A stretch of 64,000 nucleotides of DNA from Burkholderiales bacterium (GTDB lineage: Bacteria > Pseudomonadota > Gammaproteobacteria > Burkholderiales > Casimicrobiaceae), in contig JADYZP010000063.1 in NCBI GenBank assembly GCA_020853025.1, forward strand, positions 1 to 64,000, given 5' to 3'. A program made the position numbers and the translations under genes. Shown one piece after another: positions 41,388 to 51,296 of this stretch. Within the stretch, counting starts at the first letter, position 1; the number at the start of each line of letters is the position of its first letter. Under the pieces are notes generated by a model that worked only from the letters and a program-made list of their open reading frames with translations, did not search any database and had not been told where the DNA came from.

Positions 41388-41406
41388 CCCGGCGTTGACC
41401 TTCGCG

Positions 41407-42579
41407 ATGACCACCGACGCCCTTGCCCTCCCGCCCGTGCCGCCGGCCGCACCCGGCGACCACACGCGACGTGACCGCATCATAGCGGTACTGTTCGCGA
41501 TCGCGATCGCCTGGCCGGCGCTGGCGCTGATCGCCACCTGGTCGCGCACGATGACGCGTTTCGAAAACCGCCCGATGGCGCCGTGGCCCGCACCGGCGCT
41601 GTCCCGCGAGTTCCCGCCCGCGTTCGAACGCGCATTCGCAGACCGCTTCGGAGGGCGCGACACGCTGGTGCGAATACATCATGGTTCGCTGCTGCGGATC
41701 TTCGGTGCGTCGAGCCTGCATACGGTGCTGCGCGGCAAAGACGGCTGGTTTTACTGGCTGGGCGAGGACGGGCTCTCGCTCGCGCGGCACTATCGCGGCA
41801 CCACGCCGTTTCCGCAGAGCGAAGTCGACGGCACAGTCGCCGAGTTCGGCCGCCGTCGCGACTGGCTGGCCGCGCGCGGCATCGCCTACGTGGTCGTCGT
41901 CGTCCCGGAAAAGTTCAGCATTTATCCTGAGTTCCTGCCGGCGTGGGTCGCCAAGTCAGCGCAACCGTCACCCTACGACCGCATCCGCGCGGCGATGGAA
42001 AAGGATGGTCGCGTTCCGCTGGTCGACCTGCGCGCGCCGCTCTTGGCCGCCAAGGCGAAGCAGCGCGTCTACTACCGCACGGATTCGCACTGGAATTTCA
42101 ACGGTGCCGTCGTCGGCTACCAGGAGCTGATGCGGGCGGTGCGCGCTGCGCTGCCGCCAGGCGCGCTGCCGGCGATCGCTCCGGCGCCGCGCCCCGCCTA
42201 CACGCCCGGCGTCGACACCTACAGCGGCGACTTGGTCGGGATGCTCGGCCTGCCGTCAGTCATCAGCGAGGAGGACCTGGCGCCGCTGGGCAAGGTGCTC
42301 GCCGCTACCGACCGCTGCGCACATCGCGTCGACCGTGACGAACTTCCCGGCGTCGAGTTCTACGTCTGCGACCGGCCCGGGCTGCCGCGCGCGGTCATCC
42401 TCCGCGACTCGATGGCGATTCCGCTGATCCCGCTGTTGTCCGAGAACTTCAGCCGCGCCGTCTACGTCAGCAGCCGCAAGCTCGATCTGGCGTTGATCGA
42501 ACGTGAAAAGCCCGACATTGTCATCGAGGAGCTGGTCGAGCGCTCGCTGCACGCGCCAGGGGCGTTTCCGATGCAATAA
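41407..42579 (+). CDS. AlgX/AlgJ-like (SGNH hydrolase-like) O-acetyltransferase
   Basis: The 390-residue protein has an N-terminal membrane anchor at about residues 24-44 and a periplasmic ALGX/AlgJ-type domain. Typical phrases are FENRPMAPWP, FADRFGGRDTLVRIH, VLRGKDGWFYWLGE, VPEKFSIYPEFLPAW, YYRTDSHWNFNGA (the Asp-x-His pair of the SGNH triad) and AVILRDSMAIPLIPLL (Ser in RDSM). It should transfer acetyl groups delivered by the AlgI-like protein to a glycan. It starts 19 bp after that gene and converges on ntrC. Confidence 0.9.
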   Translation: MTTDALALPPVPPAAPGDHTRRDRIIAVLFAIAIAWPALALIATWSRTMTRFENRPMAPWPAPALSREFPPAFERAFADRFGGRDTLVRIHHGSLLRIFGASSLHTVLRGKDGWFYWLGEDGLSLARHYRGTTPFPQSEVDGTVAEFGRRRDWLAARGIAYVVVVVPEKFSIYPEFLPAWVAKSAQPSPYDRIRAAMEKDGRVPLVDLRAPLLAAKAKQRVYYRTDSHWNFNGAVVGYQELMRAVRAALPPGALPAIAPAPRPAYTPGVDTYSGDLVGMLGLPSVISEEDLAPLGKVLAATDRCAHRVDRDELPGVEFYVCDRPGLPRAVILRDSMAIPLIPLLSENFSRAVYVSSRKLDLALIEREKPDIVIEELVERSLHAPGAFPMQ

Positions 42580-42610
42580 GTTAAGACCCCCCGAAGACGC
42601 CTGCGGCAGA

Positions 42611-44080
42611 CTACGACTTCGGGCCCTTGCGCAGCTCCGGCTCGAGGCCCAGTTCGTGGATCTTGCGGGTCAGCGTGTTGCGCCCCCAGCCCAGCCATGC
42701 GGCGGCCTCCATCCGGTGACCTCCGGTATGCGCGAGCGCGCGCCTGATCAGCGTGCGTTCGAATTCCTGCTCGAGGCGGCTGCCGATGTTGCGCTCGCCG
42801 CGGGCCAGCGCCTGCGCCAGTTCGCGGTCCAGCGACAGCTTCCAGTCGGCGGCTTCGATCGCTGCGGCCGGACCCGGTACCGCGCGCACCTCCGGCGGCA
42901 GGTCGGCGGCGTCGATACGCTGCCCGGGTGCCATCACGGTCAGCCAGTGGCAGATATTCTCGAGCTGCCGCACGTTGCCGGGAAACGCGAACGCCGCGAG
43001 CACGTTCAATGCCGTCTCCGACAGGTTTTTCGGCTCGACGGCGAGGTCGCGAGCACTTTTGCGCAGGAAGTGCCGCGCCAGCGGCGCGATGTCCTCGACC
43101 CGCTCGCGCAACGGCGGCAGCCGCAGGCGCACGACGTTCAGCCGGTGCATCAGGTCCTCCCGGAACAGCCCCTGATGCACCCGTTCCTCGAGGTTCTGGT
43201 GCGTCGCCGCGATGATCCGCACGTTCGCGCGCAATGGCGCATGGCCGCCGACGCGGTAGTACTCGCCGTCGGCCAGCACGCGCAGCAGCCGCACCTGCAA
43301 CTCGGCGGGCATGTCGCCGATCTCGTCCAAGAACAGCGTGCCGCCCTCCGCCTGCTCGAAGCGTCCGCGCCGCTGCGCCTGCGCCCCGGTGAACGACCCT
43401 CGTTCGTGGCCGAAGAGCTCGGACTCGAGAAGATCCTTCGGAATCGCCGCAGTGTTGATGGCGACGAAGGGCATCGCCGCCCGCGGACTGTGCCGGTGCA
43501 ACGCCCGCGCGACCAGCTCCTTGCCGGTGCCCGACTCGCCGGTGATCATCACCGTGGTGTTCGATTGCGACAGGCGCCCGATCGCACGGAACACCTCCTG
43601 CATCGCCGGCGCCTGACCCAGCATTTCCGGCGTCTGCGCGACAGCCGGGGCCACGGTTGAAACGGCCTTCGTCTCCGAGGTCGCGCGCCTGATCAGCGCC
43701 AGCGCGTGATCGACGTCGAAGGGCTTGGGCAGGTACTCGAAGGCGCCGCCCTGGAACGAAGCCACCGCGCTGTCGAGATCGGAATACGCGGTCATGATGA
43801 TCACCGGTACCTGCGGATGCCTCTCCTTCACTTTCGCAAGCAGCACCAGGCCCGATTCGCCGGGCATTCGGATATCCGAGACGACGACCTGCGGCTCGCT
43901 TACCGCGAGCGCCTGCAGCACCTCGTACGCCGTCGCGAAGGTCTTGTACGCGATGCCCTCGCGAGCAAGCGCCTTTTCGAGGACCCAGCGTATCGACCGG
44001 TCGTCGTCGACGATCCAGACGGCTTGGTCAGCATCGCCGCGTGGCGAATCGCAATCGTAGGCATACATCGCTGCACTCAT
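42611..44080 (-). CDS. glnG: Nitrogen regulation response regulator NtrC
   Basis: The 489-residue activator has a receiver domain (phospho-Asp in VVVSDIRMPG), a sigma-54 AAA+ domain and a Fis-type DNA-binding C-terminus. Walker A is GESGTGKE, the sigma-54 contact loop is GSFTGAQ (GAFTGA with Ser), and Walker B is GGTLFLDEIGD. The HTH lies around GGHRMEAAAWLGWGRNTLTRKI. It should activate glnA through the two sites found upstream of glnA. It is in the order glnA, DUF4124, ntrB, ntrC, and begins 13 bp after ntrB. Confidence 0.96.
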   Translation of the reverse strand: MSAAMYAYDCDSPRGDADQAVWIVDDDRSIRWVLEKALAREGIAYKTFATAYEVLQALAVSEPQVVVSDIRMPGESGLVLLAKVKERHPQVPVIIMTAYSDLDSAVASFQGGAFEYLPKPFDVDHALALIRRATSETKAVSTVAPAVAQTPEMLGQAPAMQEVFRAIGRLSQSNTTVMITGESGTGKELVARALHRHSPRAAMPFVAINTAAIPKDLLESELFGHERGSFTGAQAQRRGRFEQAEGGTLFLDEIGDMPAELQVRLLRVLADGEYYRVGGHAPLRANVRIIAATHQNLEERVHQGLFREDLMHRLNVVRLRLPPLRERVEDIAPLARHFLRKSARDLAVEPKNLSETALNVLAAFAFPGNVRQLENICHWLTVMAPGQRIDAADLPPEVRAVPGPAAAIEAADWKLSLDRELAQALARGERNIGSRLEQEFERTLIRRALAHTGGHRMEAAAWLGWGRNTLTRKIHELGLEPELRKGPKS

Positions 44081-44093
44081 TCCCTTCCCGCGT

Positions 44094-45191
44094 TCAGTGC
44101 GCCCCGCGCGTCACTTCCAGCGGGAGCACGATCGTGAACTCCGTTTGCCCGTCACTGCTCGTCCATTGGATCGCGCCGTCGTGTTGCGCAACGAAGGTTT
44201 GCGCAATGGTGAGGCCGAGCCCGCTACCACCTTCGCGGCCGGAAACCAGAGGAAAGAAAATCCTGTCACGCAGCTCGGCAGGTACACCGGGCCCATTGTC
44301 GGTGATCGACAGCGACAGCGCCAACCGGTGGCGCTTCTTCGCCAACGTGACGCCGCGCGCGATCCGTGTGCGCATCCCGATCTGCGGATCGTCGGTTGTG
44401 ACGGCAACCGCCTGCGCAGCGTTGCGCACGACGTTGAGCACGACCTGGGTGAGCTGTTCCGGGTCTGCCTCGAATTCCGGAATGCTGATGTCGAAGTCGG
44501 AAGCGATGCGGACCGACGGAAACTCGGCCTGCACGACGCTTCTCACGCGCACCAGGATTTCGTGGATGTTCGTGCGGCGGTAGGTCGGCAGGCGGCTCGG
44601 TGTCAGCAGCCGGTTGACCAGCGCTTGCAGGCGGTCCGCCTCGCCGATGATCACCTGCGTGTATTCGGAGAGCTCCGGACGGCCGAGTTCGCCCTCGAGC
44701 AGCTGCGCGGCGCCGCGGATGCCGCCCAGCGGATTCTTGATTTCGTGCGCGAGGCTGCGGATCAGTTCGCGGTTCGCCTGCTGCTGCTCGGCCAGCCGTT
44801 CCTCGCGAGCGGCTTTGAGCTGCTGGTCGATGTGGCGGAATTCGAGCAGCAACGCGGCGTCGTGTGCATCCAGCGGCGACACCGTGCAGGTGAGATGCAG
44901 GCGGTTCCTGCCGCCGATGCCGAGTTCCAATTCCTGCTCGGTGTACGCAGCGCCGGCCAGCAATGCCTTGTCGATGGCGTTGCGCAGTCCGGGACAATCG
45001 CCGAAAAGCTCACCTGGTGTGTGACCGATGAACCTCGTCCGGGACTGCTCGAACAGGTTTTCGGCGGCGGGATTCACGTAGTCGACGCTTTCATCAAAAC
45101 GCAGCAGCAGCACCGCGGCTGCGAGCAGCTCCAGTCCGGGATAGCGCCCGGCGGTCGCCGGCGCCGGAGTGCCGAAGGCGCGAAGTTTCAC
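44094..45191 (-). CDS. glnL: Nitrogen regulation sensor histidine kinase NtrB
   Basis: This 365-residue soluble kinase has an N-terminal PAS domain (residues about 18-130) and a dimerisation domain with the phospho-accepting His in LIRSLAHEIKNPLGGIRGAA. The catalytic ATPase domain includes VVLNVVRNAAQAV, ITDNGPGVP and GGSGLGLTIAQ. There is no membrane segment, as expected for NtrB, which responds to PII. ntrC follows. The DUF4124 gene lies 15 bp upstream. Confidence 0.95.
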   Translation of the reverse strand: MKLRAFGTPAPATAGRYPGLELLAAAVLLLRFDESVDYVNPAAENLFEQSRTRFIGHTPGELFGDCPGLRNAIDKALLAGAAYTEQELELGIGGRNRLHLTCTVSPLDAHDAALLLEFRHIDQQLKAAREERLAEQQQANRELIRSLAHEIKNPLGGIRGAAQLLEGELGRPELSEYTQVIIGEADRLQALVNRLLTPSRLPTYRRTNIHEILVRVRSVVQAEFPSVRIASDFDISIPEFEADPEQLTQVVLNVVRNAAQAVAVTTDDPQIGMRTRIARGVTLAKKRHRLALSLSITDNGPGVPAELRDRIFFPLVSGREGGSGLGLTIAQTFVAQHDGAIQWTSSDGQTEFTIVLPLEVTRGAH

Positions 45192-45206
45192 GACTTCGCC
45201 ACACGT

Positions 45207-45749
45207 TCAGCGCGTGGCCCCGAGCTCCTTCTTGAGTGCCTCGATGTTGCGCTCGTGCAGTTGCACCGATTGCCGCAGGCGCGTGATGCGCTCCTGGTAT
45301 TTGGCAGCGTTCGCCTGTTCCTCGGGAAGCGGAACCGGCGCACCGTTGGCGTAGGCGTTGCGCGCGTCGGCGAGCAGCTTTTCCTCAGCGGCGAGTTCAT
45401 CGGAGAGCACGCGCCGACGCAGGTCGTCGCGGTTGCGCTGCGTTTCGGCGTCGACTTTCGGAAAACCGGCAGGCGTCGGCGTGTTCTTTGCCGAGCCGCC
45501 GGGCCTGCGCGACGATGCAGCATTGTCGGCACCTGGAACGTTGAAATACGCGGTTGCGCCCGACGCGGTCGTGCATCGGTACATCGAGCCGTCGATGCTG
45601 CGCGGCACATCGACGCATCCGGATTCCTTGGCCTTCGCGCCGACGCTCTGCGCGCCGGCGGTGTGGCAAGCGAGCGCGATCGCCGGCAGAAGTACCCAAG
45701 ACCATGCCCGGAAATGGGCCTTCCCGATGATGAAAGCGCGAAGCGGCAT
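45207..45749 (-). CDS. DUF4124 domain secreted protein
   Basis: The 180-residue protein has a signal peptide (cleavage near AGAQ at about residue 34). A short DUF4124-like segment follows (MYRCTTASGATAYFNVP), and then a long charged helical tail with coiled-coil character (LSDELAAEEKLLADARNAY, KYQERITRLRQSVQLHERNIEALKKEL). A gene of this kind commonly sits between glnA and ntrB in betaproteobacteria. Its role is unknown. It lies 15 bp before ntrB and may share its message. Confidence 0.8.
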   Translation of the reverse strand: MPLRAFIIGKAHFRAWSWVLLPAIALACHTAGAQSVGAKAKESGCVDVPRSIDGSMYRCTTASGATAYFNVPGADNAASSRRPGGSAKNTPTPAGFPKVDAETQRNRDDLRRRVLSDELAAEEKLLADARNAYANGAPVPLPEEQANAAKYQERITRLRQSVQLHERNIEALKKELGATR

Positions 45750-45901
45750 CGCTGCCGAGTGTAGCGCACCCGAATGGACGCACGCAAAATCGATGCATGC
45801 AGGATCGACTCACGCGAGACAAACGGGGACGGACGCCACGCCCACCCCCGAGTGGCCGACAACGCACGCGCCGTGACGGGCGCCACCATCGCCGTTTCCG
45901 C

Positions 45902-47314
45902 TTAGAGGCTGTAGTACATGTCGAATTCGATCGGATGCGTCGTCATCCGAAAACGCGTCACTTCCTCCATCTTCAGCGCGATGTAGCTATCGACCATGTC
46001 GTTCGTGAACACGCCGCCGCGAGTGAGGAATGCGCGATCGCGGTCGAGATGGTCGAGTGCCTCATCGAGCGACGCGCAGGGATGCGGCACCTTCGCTGCC
46101 TCCTCCGGCTCGAGATCGTAGAGATTCTTGTCCATCGGGTCGCCCGGATGGATCTTGTTCTGGATGCCGTCGAGCCCCGCCATCAGCATCGCCGCAAACG
46201 CGAGATAGGGATTGGCGGTGGGATCCGGGAAGCGAACCTCGATGCGGCGGCCCTTCGGATTCGACACGTAGGGAATGCGGATCGCCGCCGAGCGGTTACG
46301 CGCCGAGTACGCGAGGTTGATCGGCGCCTCGAAGCCGGGTACCAGCCGCTTGTAGGAATTGGTGCCGGGGTTGGTAATCGCGTTCAGCGCTTTCGCGTGC
46401 TTGATCACGCCGCCGATGTAGTACAACGCCAGCTCGGAAAGCCCCGCATAGCCGTCGCCGGCGAACAGGTTCTTGCCGTCCTTCCAGATCGACTGGTGGC
46501 AGTGCATGCCGGACCCGTTGTCGCCGACGATGGGTTTGGGCATGAAGGTCGCGGTCTTGCCGTAGGCGTGCGCGGTGTTGTGCACGCAGTACTTGAGGAT
46601 CTGCAACCAGTCGGCGCGCTTGACCAGCGTCTCGAAGCGGGTGCCGATCTCGCACTGGCCTGCATTCGCGACCTCGTGGTGATGGACTTCGACCTCGACG
46701 CCCATCTCTTCCATCGCGAGGCACATCGCCGAACGGATGTCCTGCAGCTGATCGACCGGCGGCACCGGGAAGTAGCCACCCTTGACCGTGGGCCGATGGC
46801 CCATGTTGCCGCCTTCGAATTTCTCCGCCGACGACCACGCTGCCTCGCTCGAGAACACCTTGCAGTAGCTGCCCGACATGTCGACTGACCACTCGACCGA
46901 GTCGAAAATGAAGAACTCGGGCTCGGGACCGAAGTACGCGGTGTCGCCTACCCCGGAGGACTTGAGGTAGGCCTCGGCGCGCTTGGCGAGCGAGCGCGGG
47001 TCGCGTTCGTAGCCCTTGCCATCGGAAGGTTCGACCACGTCACAGGTGATGAGCAGCGTCGTCTCGTCCATGAACGGGTCGATGTTGGCGGTACCCGGGT
47101 CCGGCATCAACAGCATGTCGGAGGCCTGGATGCCCTTCCAGCCGGCGATCGAGGAACCGTCGAAAGCGTGGCCGGCCTCGAACTTGTCCGTAGTGAATTG
47201 CCTCGCCGGTACGGTGACGTGGTGCTCCTTGCCGCGGGTGTCCGTGAAGCGGAGGTCGACGAACTTGACCTCGCTGTCCTTGATCATCTTCAGCACGTCG
47301 GCGGGTGTTGCCAT
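45902..47314 (-). CDS. glnA: Glutamine synthetase, type I
   Basis: The 470-residue enzyme makes glutamine from glutamate, ammonia and ATP and forms a dodecamer. Visible are the N-terminal beta-grasp [40 protein letters not shown] (metal Glu), the [13 protein letters not shown] site and [12 protein letters not shown]. The adenylylation Tyr lies in [10 protein letters not shown] near residue 400, so GlnE control is expected. Upstream lie a sigma-54 promoter and two NtrC sites. A ribosome-binding site AGGAGA precedes the ATG. Confidence 0.98.
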   Translation of the reverse strand: MATPADVLKMIKDSEVKFVDLRFTDTRGKEHHVTVPARQFTTDKFEAGHAFDGSSIAGWKGIQASDMLLMPDPGTANIDPFMDETTLLITCDVVEPSDGKGYERDPRSLAKRAEAYLKSSGVGDTAYFGPEPEFFIFDSVEWSVDMSGSYCKVFSSEAAWSSAEKFEGGNMGHRPTVKGGYFPVPPVDQLQDIRSAMCLAMEEMGVEVEVHHHEVANAGQCEIGTRFETLVKRADWLQILKYCVHNTAHAYGKTATFMPKPIVGDNGSGMHCHQSIWKDGKNLFAGDGYAGLSELALYYIGGVIKHAKALNAITNPGTNSYKRLVPGFEAPINLAYSARNRSAAIRIPYVSNPKGRRIEVRFPDPTANPYLAFAAMLMAGLDGIQNKIHPGDPMDKNLYDLEPEEAAKVPHPCASLDEALDHLDRDRAFLTRGGVFTNDMVDSYIALKMEEVTRFRMTTHPIEFDMYYSL

Positions 47315-47425
47315 GCAATTCTCCTGAGGAAGCGTTCCTGGGACAAAACGGGAAGGCGCGTCGCCATCGTACCGACGGCAAAGATTATTCTGGTCGGCCT
47401 CGCGGAAATCCAGCTATCGAATATT

Positions 47426-47441
47426 AGCGAGAACCGTGCCA
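47426..47441 (-). promoter_or_regulatory. Sigma-54 promoter of glnA
   Basis: On the minus strand TGGCACG, four bases, then TCGCT gives the GG and GC doublets with exactly 10 bp between them. The -24 half is a full consensus match. Predicted start is about 47415, giving a 100-nt leader before the glnA ATG. It matches the role of the ntrBC products encoded just downstream. Confidence 0.85.
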
Positions 47442-47512
47442 TTCCATTACTTCCATTAAATCATGATATTAAGGTGATGTTTGGCCCTTCGGCCGGGGGC
47501 AGCGCACATTTT

Positions 47513-47527
47513 GCACCGGTTCGGCGC
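47513..47527 (-). promoter_or_regulatory. NtrC enhancer site, promoter-proximal
   Basis: GCAC, seven bases, then GCGC. This differs at one base from the NtrC dyad GCAC-N7-GTGC. Its centre is at 47520, about -105 from the predicted glnA start. Confidence 0.65.
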
Positions 47528-47544
47528 GCCAATTCAAGCGTGGC

Positions 47545-47559
47545 GCACCAGTTCAGTGC
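47545..47559 (-). promoter_or_regulatory. NtrC enhancer site, promoter-distal
   Basis: GCAC, seven bases, then GTGC, a full match to the NtrC dyad arms. Its centre is at 47552, about -137 from the predicted start and 32 bp (three helical turns) from the proximal site. The E. coli glnA enhancer sites are likewise centred near -108 and -140. Confidence 0.75.
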
Positions 47560-47615
47560 GATGCTCGTCGACGCCTGATGTTCATGATTTCTTCTGCACC
47601 GTCGTCCCCGCGAAA

Positions 47616-47634
47616 GCGACAGAAAGCCTGTCGC
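47616..47634 (-). terminator. Hairpin after the DUF3426 gene, possible terminator
   Basis: GCGACAG and CTGTCGC form a perfect 7-bp stem with a 5-nt loop, 8 bp beyond the DUF3426 stop. Only a short TTTC follows on the minus strand, so termination strength is uncertain. It lies between the acc operon end and the glnA regulatory region, a sensible place for a terminator. Confidence 0.5.
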
Positions 47635-47641
47635 TTCACCG

Positions 47642-48442
47642 CTACGGGAAGAACAGATACAGCCGGTACCCAGCCTGCGAAGTCGCGCTGGCGTCGATGA
47701 ACAGCTTGACCGGAACTTCGCCATTGCCGGGGATGCCTGCAGCGGTGTTGGCGGTGCCGCTCGCGTAGTCGGCGGGCGCCAGAGCACGCCGCACCACCAC
47801 CTGGTCGGCGGCATCGGTCAGCGTCAATTCCAGGTAGGGGTAGTCGACCGCGTGCCGGGCGCGATTGCGGATGGTCGCGGTGAGGGTCAGCAAGCCCTTG
47901 TGCGCGGGGTCCGCCTGCAGGTCCGACGCGTCGATCGACAGCGCCGTCACGTCGCGCAGTGGCCGGATCGCGCAGCCGGCCACCGCGCACAGCCGGACCA
48001 GTGCAGGCTTGCTGGCGGGCAGGTGCGCCGCCAGCACGTCACGAAAATGGAACAGCCCCTGCAGCACGAGCAACACGACCAGCGCGGGAACCGCGATCCA
48101 GCCGACGATATTCCAGACCCGTGATGGCGCCTTTTTCTTCTCCCACGCGAAGCGGTTCTCGTAGTCGGAGTGGACGACCGACGGCGGCGGTTCTTCGGGC
48201 GGTGGATCGAGCGCGTGGGCGCTGCGCAATGTGACCGTCGGTGGGCCCAACGCAAGCTCGTCGACTTCTTCTTCCGGCTCTCCATGCGCCGGCGGGTCGA
48301 GTGAAATCAATTCCTCGCGCCCGTTGAAGACAGTCCGGCAATGGCCGCAGCGCACCTGGCCCGCACGCAGCGCGAGCTGGGACTCGTTGACGCGAAAGAT
48401 CGTCTTGCAGCCGGGGCAGCGAGTGAAAAGTTCGTCAGCCAT
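47642..48442 (-). CDS. DUF3426 zinc-ribbon membrane protein
   Basis: The 266-residue protein starts with an MJ0042-type zinc ribbon (Cys9, Cys12, Cys32, Cys35 in RCPGC and RCGHC). An acidic linker follows, then one membrane helix (WNIVGWIAVPALVVLLVLQGLF). The C-terminal DUF3426 domain is probably periplasmic and contains two cysteines in VRLCAVAGCAI. The function is unknown. It follows prmA by 15 bp, its usual place in betaproteobacteria. Confidence 0.88.
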   Translation of the reverse strand: MADELFTRCPGCKTIFRVNESQLALRAGQVRCGHCRTVFNGREELISLDPPAHGEPEEEVDELALGPPTVTLRSAHALDPPPEEPPPSVVHSDYENRFAWEKKKAPSRVWNIVGWIAVPALVVLLVLQGLFHFRDVLAAHLPASKPALVRLCAVAGCAIRPLRDVTALSIDASDLQADPAHKGLLTLTATIRNRARHAVDYPYLELTLTDAADQVVVRRALAPADYASGTANTAAGIPGNGEVPVKLFIDASATSQAGYRLYLFFP

Positions 48443-48457
48443 CGTCGGTCGAGAGGG

Positions 48458-49378
48458 TCAGTCCCGGCTTTGCGCCGCCGTGGCGTCGCCGGTGAGAAGC
48501 ACCCAGCCCTCGCTGGTCCGCCACGGCACGAGTTTAAACCAGCGCGCATAGGCATCGGCGACCGCCGGTGCCTGTTCCTCGAGAATCCCCGATAGCGCGA
48601 TCCGGCCTCCCACTGCGACGCGCGCCGCAATCGCCGGGGCGAGCATGCGCAGCGGATTGGTCAGGATGTTGGCAACCACGACGTCGTAGCGTCCCGACGG
48701 CAGCGCATCCGGTCCAACGAAGGTGGCCGTCACCCGGTTGATCCTCGCGTTGTCGTCGCTGGCGCGCAGCGCCTGCGGGTCGACGTCGATCCCCGCGACA
48801 CGGGCGGCACCGAGTCGTGCCGCGGCGATGGCAAGGATGCCCGAGCCGCAACCGTAGTCGAGCACCGATTCGCCGCCGGCGATCACGCCGTGCAGCCAGA
48901 GAAGGCAGAGCCGGGTGGTCGGATGCGAGCCGGTGCCAAAAGCAAGGCCGGGATCGAGACGCAGCGTGATCGCGGCCGGATCGGGGACCTGCGACCAGGA
49001 CGGCACGATCCAGAAGTCACGCGCAACCGCGATCGGGCCGAATTGCGCCTGCGTGCGCCGCACCCAGTCCTCTTCCGCCACAGCGCGGGTCTGGTGCGGC
49101 GGTAGCGGCAGTTCGAGCCTGCGCGCGACGGCAAACAACGCCGCGGCCCAATCCGCATCCGCCGCAAACAGCGCCTCGACTCGCGACGTGGGCCAGCCGG
49201 GCGCGACGTCGACGCCAGGCTCGCCGTATATCGGCGCTTCGAAAGCGGTGCCGGCCAGCGTATCGGACACGTCCACCGAGGCCGCCCCGGCGTCGAGCAG
49301 CGCGTCGGACCAGGCATCCGCGGCGTCGGCCGGCGCGTCGAAGCTCAGTGCCAGATAGTGCGGCGCCGGTGCGCTCAC
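48458..49378 (-). CDS. prmA: Ribosomal protein L11 methyltransferase
   Basis: The 306-residue enzyme methylates ribosomal protein L11 using SAM. The N-terminal substrate domain (YLALSFDAPADAADAWSDALLDAGAASVDV) is typical. The linker holds DPGLAFGTGSHPTTRLCLLWL, the SAM site is VLDYGCGSGILAIAAARLGA, and the catalytic NILTNPL motif follows. Length is normal. It lies 61 bp downstream of accC. Confidence 0.95.
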   Translation of the reverse strand: MSAPAPHYLALSFDAPADAADAWSDALLDAGAASVDVSDTLAGTAFEAPIYGEPGVDVAPGWPTSRVEALFAADADWAAALFAVARRLELPLPPHQTRAVAEEDWVRRTQAQFGPIAVARDFWIVPSWSQVPDPAAITLRLDPGLAFGTGSHPTTRLCLLWLHGVIAGGESVLDYGCGSGILAIAAARLGAARVAGIDVDPQALRASDDNARINRVTATFVGPDALPSGRYDVVVANILTNPLRMLAPAIAARVAVGGRIALSGILEEQAPAVADAYARWFKLVPWRTSEGWVLLTGDATAAQSRD

Positions 49379-49439
49379 GCAACGCTGCCGCGTTGGGACA
49401 GGCGCTGACCGGGAACGAACGAGGCTCGCGATGCCGCCG

Positions 49440-50834
49440 TCACCCGGAACCCTTGCGCTTCGCCATCCGCTCCTCGAGGTAGTGGATCGACGTCCCGCCG
49501 CGAAGGAACTTTTCGTCGAGCAGCAATTCCTGGTGCAGTGGGATGTTGGTGCGAATTCCCTCGACGACCATTTCGGATAGCGCGATGCGCATGCGGGCGA
49601 TCGCCTGCTCGCGCGAGTCGCCGCAGGCGATCACCTTGCCGATCATCGAGTCGTAGTGCGGTGGCACGAAATAGTTCTGGTAGGCGTGCGAGTCGACCCG
49701 GATGCCGGGCCCACCCGGGGGGTGCCAGGACGTGATGCGCCCCGGGGACGGCAGAAACGACGTGGGGTCCTCGGCGTTGATCCGGCATTCGATCGCATGG
49801 CCACGCCGCACGACGTCGCGCTGGCGGAAGGCGAGCTTGCGGCCAGCGGCGATCAGGATCTGCTGCTGGACGATGTCGATGCCGGTGATCGCCTCGGTCA
49901 CCGCATGCTCGACCTGCACCCGCGTGTTCATTTCGATGAAAAAGAACTCGTCGTTCTCGTAGAGGAATTCGAAGGTACCCGCGCCCCGATAGCCGATGCG
50001 CTTGCAGGCGTCGACGCAGCGTTCACTGATGCGTGTCAACGCACGCTGGTTGACGCCGGTGGCCGGAGCCTCCTCGATGATCTTCTGGTGCCGGCGCTGC
50101 ATCGAGCAATCGCGCTCGTAGAGGTGGACCACGTTCTTGTGCTCGTCGGCCAGGACCTGGATTTCGATGTGGCGCGGATGCGTGAGGTACTTCTCGAGAT
50201 AGACCGTCGCGTTGCCGAAGGCGGCCTTGGCCTCGCCGCGCGTCAGCGTCACCGCGGGCAGCAGCGCGGCTTCGGTATGCACGACGCGCATGCCGCGCCC
50301 ACCGCCGCCGCCGGCCGCCTTGACAATGATCGGATAGCCGACGGCGCGCGCCATACGCACGATCTCCTTCGCGTCTTCGGGCAGCGCGCCGTCGGAACCG
50401 GGCACGCACGGCACTCCTGCCTTGGTCATCGCGGCCTTCGCGCTGACCTTGTCCCCCATCAGGCGGATGGTCTCCGCGCGCGGACCTATGAACACGAAGC
50501 CGGATTTCTCCACCTTGTCGGCGAAGTCGGCGTTCTCGGACAGGAAGCCGTAGCCCGGATGGATCGCCTGCGCGTCGGTGACTTCCGCGGCGGCGATGAT
50601 CGCCGGCACGTGCAGGTAGCTTTGCGCCGAGGCGGGCGGTCCGATGCACACCGACTCATCGGCCAAGCGCACGTACTTGGCGTCGTGATCGGCCTCGGAG
50701 TGGACGACGACGGTCTTGATGCCCAGCTCGCGGCATGCGCGCTGGATGCGCAGCGCGATCTCGCCGCGGTTGGCGATCAGTATCTTGTCGAAGAGCTTGT
50801 CGGCGCCTTTGACGGCGGCTTTGGCGAGGACCAC
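49440..50834 (-). CDS. accC: Acetyl-CoA carboxylase biotin carboxylase subunit
   Basis: This 464-residue ATP-grasp enzyme carboxylates biotin on AccB, the first step of fatty acid synthesis. Motifs seen are [43 protein letters not shown] (ATP-grasp glycine loop), [14 protein letters not shown] and the C-terminal [17 protein letters not shown]. The normal start would be near [10 protein letters not shown], but no start codon is there. The GTG at 50834 adds about 15 residues and starts 12 bp after the accB stop. Confidence 0.96.
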   Translation of the reverse strand: MVLAKAAVKGADKLFDKILIANRGEIALRIQRACRELGIKTVVVHSEADHDAKYVRLADESVCIGPPASAQSYLHVPAIIAAAEVTDAQAIHPGYGFLSENADFADKVEKSGFVFIGPRAETIRLMGDKVSAKAAMTKAGVPCVPGSDGALPEDAKEIVRMARAVGYPIIVKAAGGGGGRGMRVVHTEAALLPAVTLTRGEAKAAFGNATVYLEKYLTHPRHIEIQVLADEHKNVVHLYERDCSMQRRHQKIIEEAPATGVNQRALTRISERCVDACKRIGYRGAGTFEFLYENDEFFFIEMNTRVQVEHAVTEAITGIDIVQQQILIAAGRKLAFRQRDVVRRGHAIECRINAEDPTSFLPSPGRITSWHPPGGPGIRVDSHAYQNYFVPPHYDSMIGKVIACGDSREQAIARMRIALSEMVVEGIRTNIPLHQELLLDEKFLRGGTSIHYLEERMAKRKGSG

Positions 50835-50846
50835 GTAGAGCGTCGA

Positions 50847-51296
<450 letters not shown>

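Noticed and set aside
42584..42630. CCCGAAG/CTTCGGG repeat between the AlgX-like gene and ntrC
   Set aside because: The arms are 21 bp apart and one lies within ntrC coding sequence. A terminator is possible, but the evidence is too weak.
47526..47544. Second sigma-54-like element on the minus strand near the NtrC sites
   Set aside because: TGGTGCG and TTGAA lie two bases too far apart, and the GC doublet at -12 is missing. The element at 47426-47441 fits much better.
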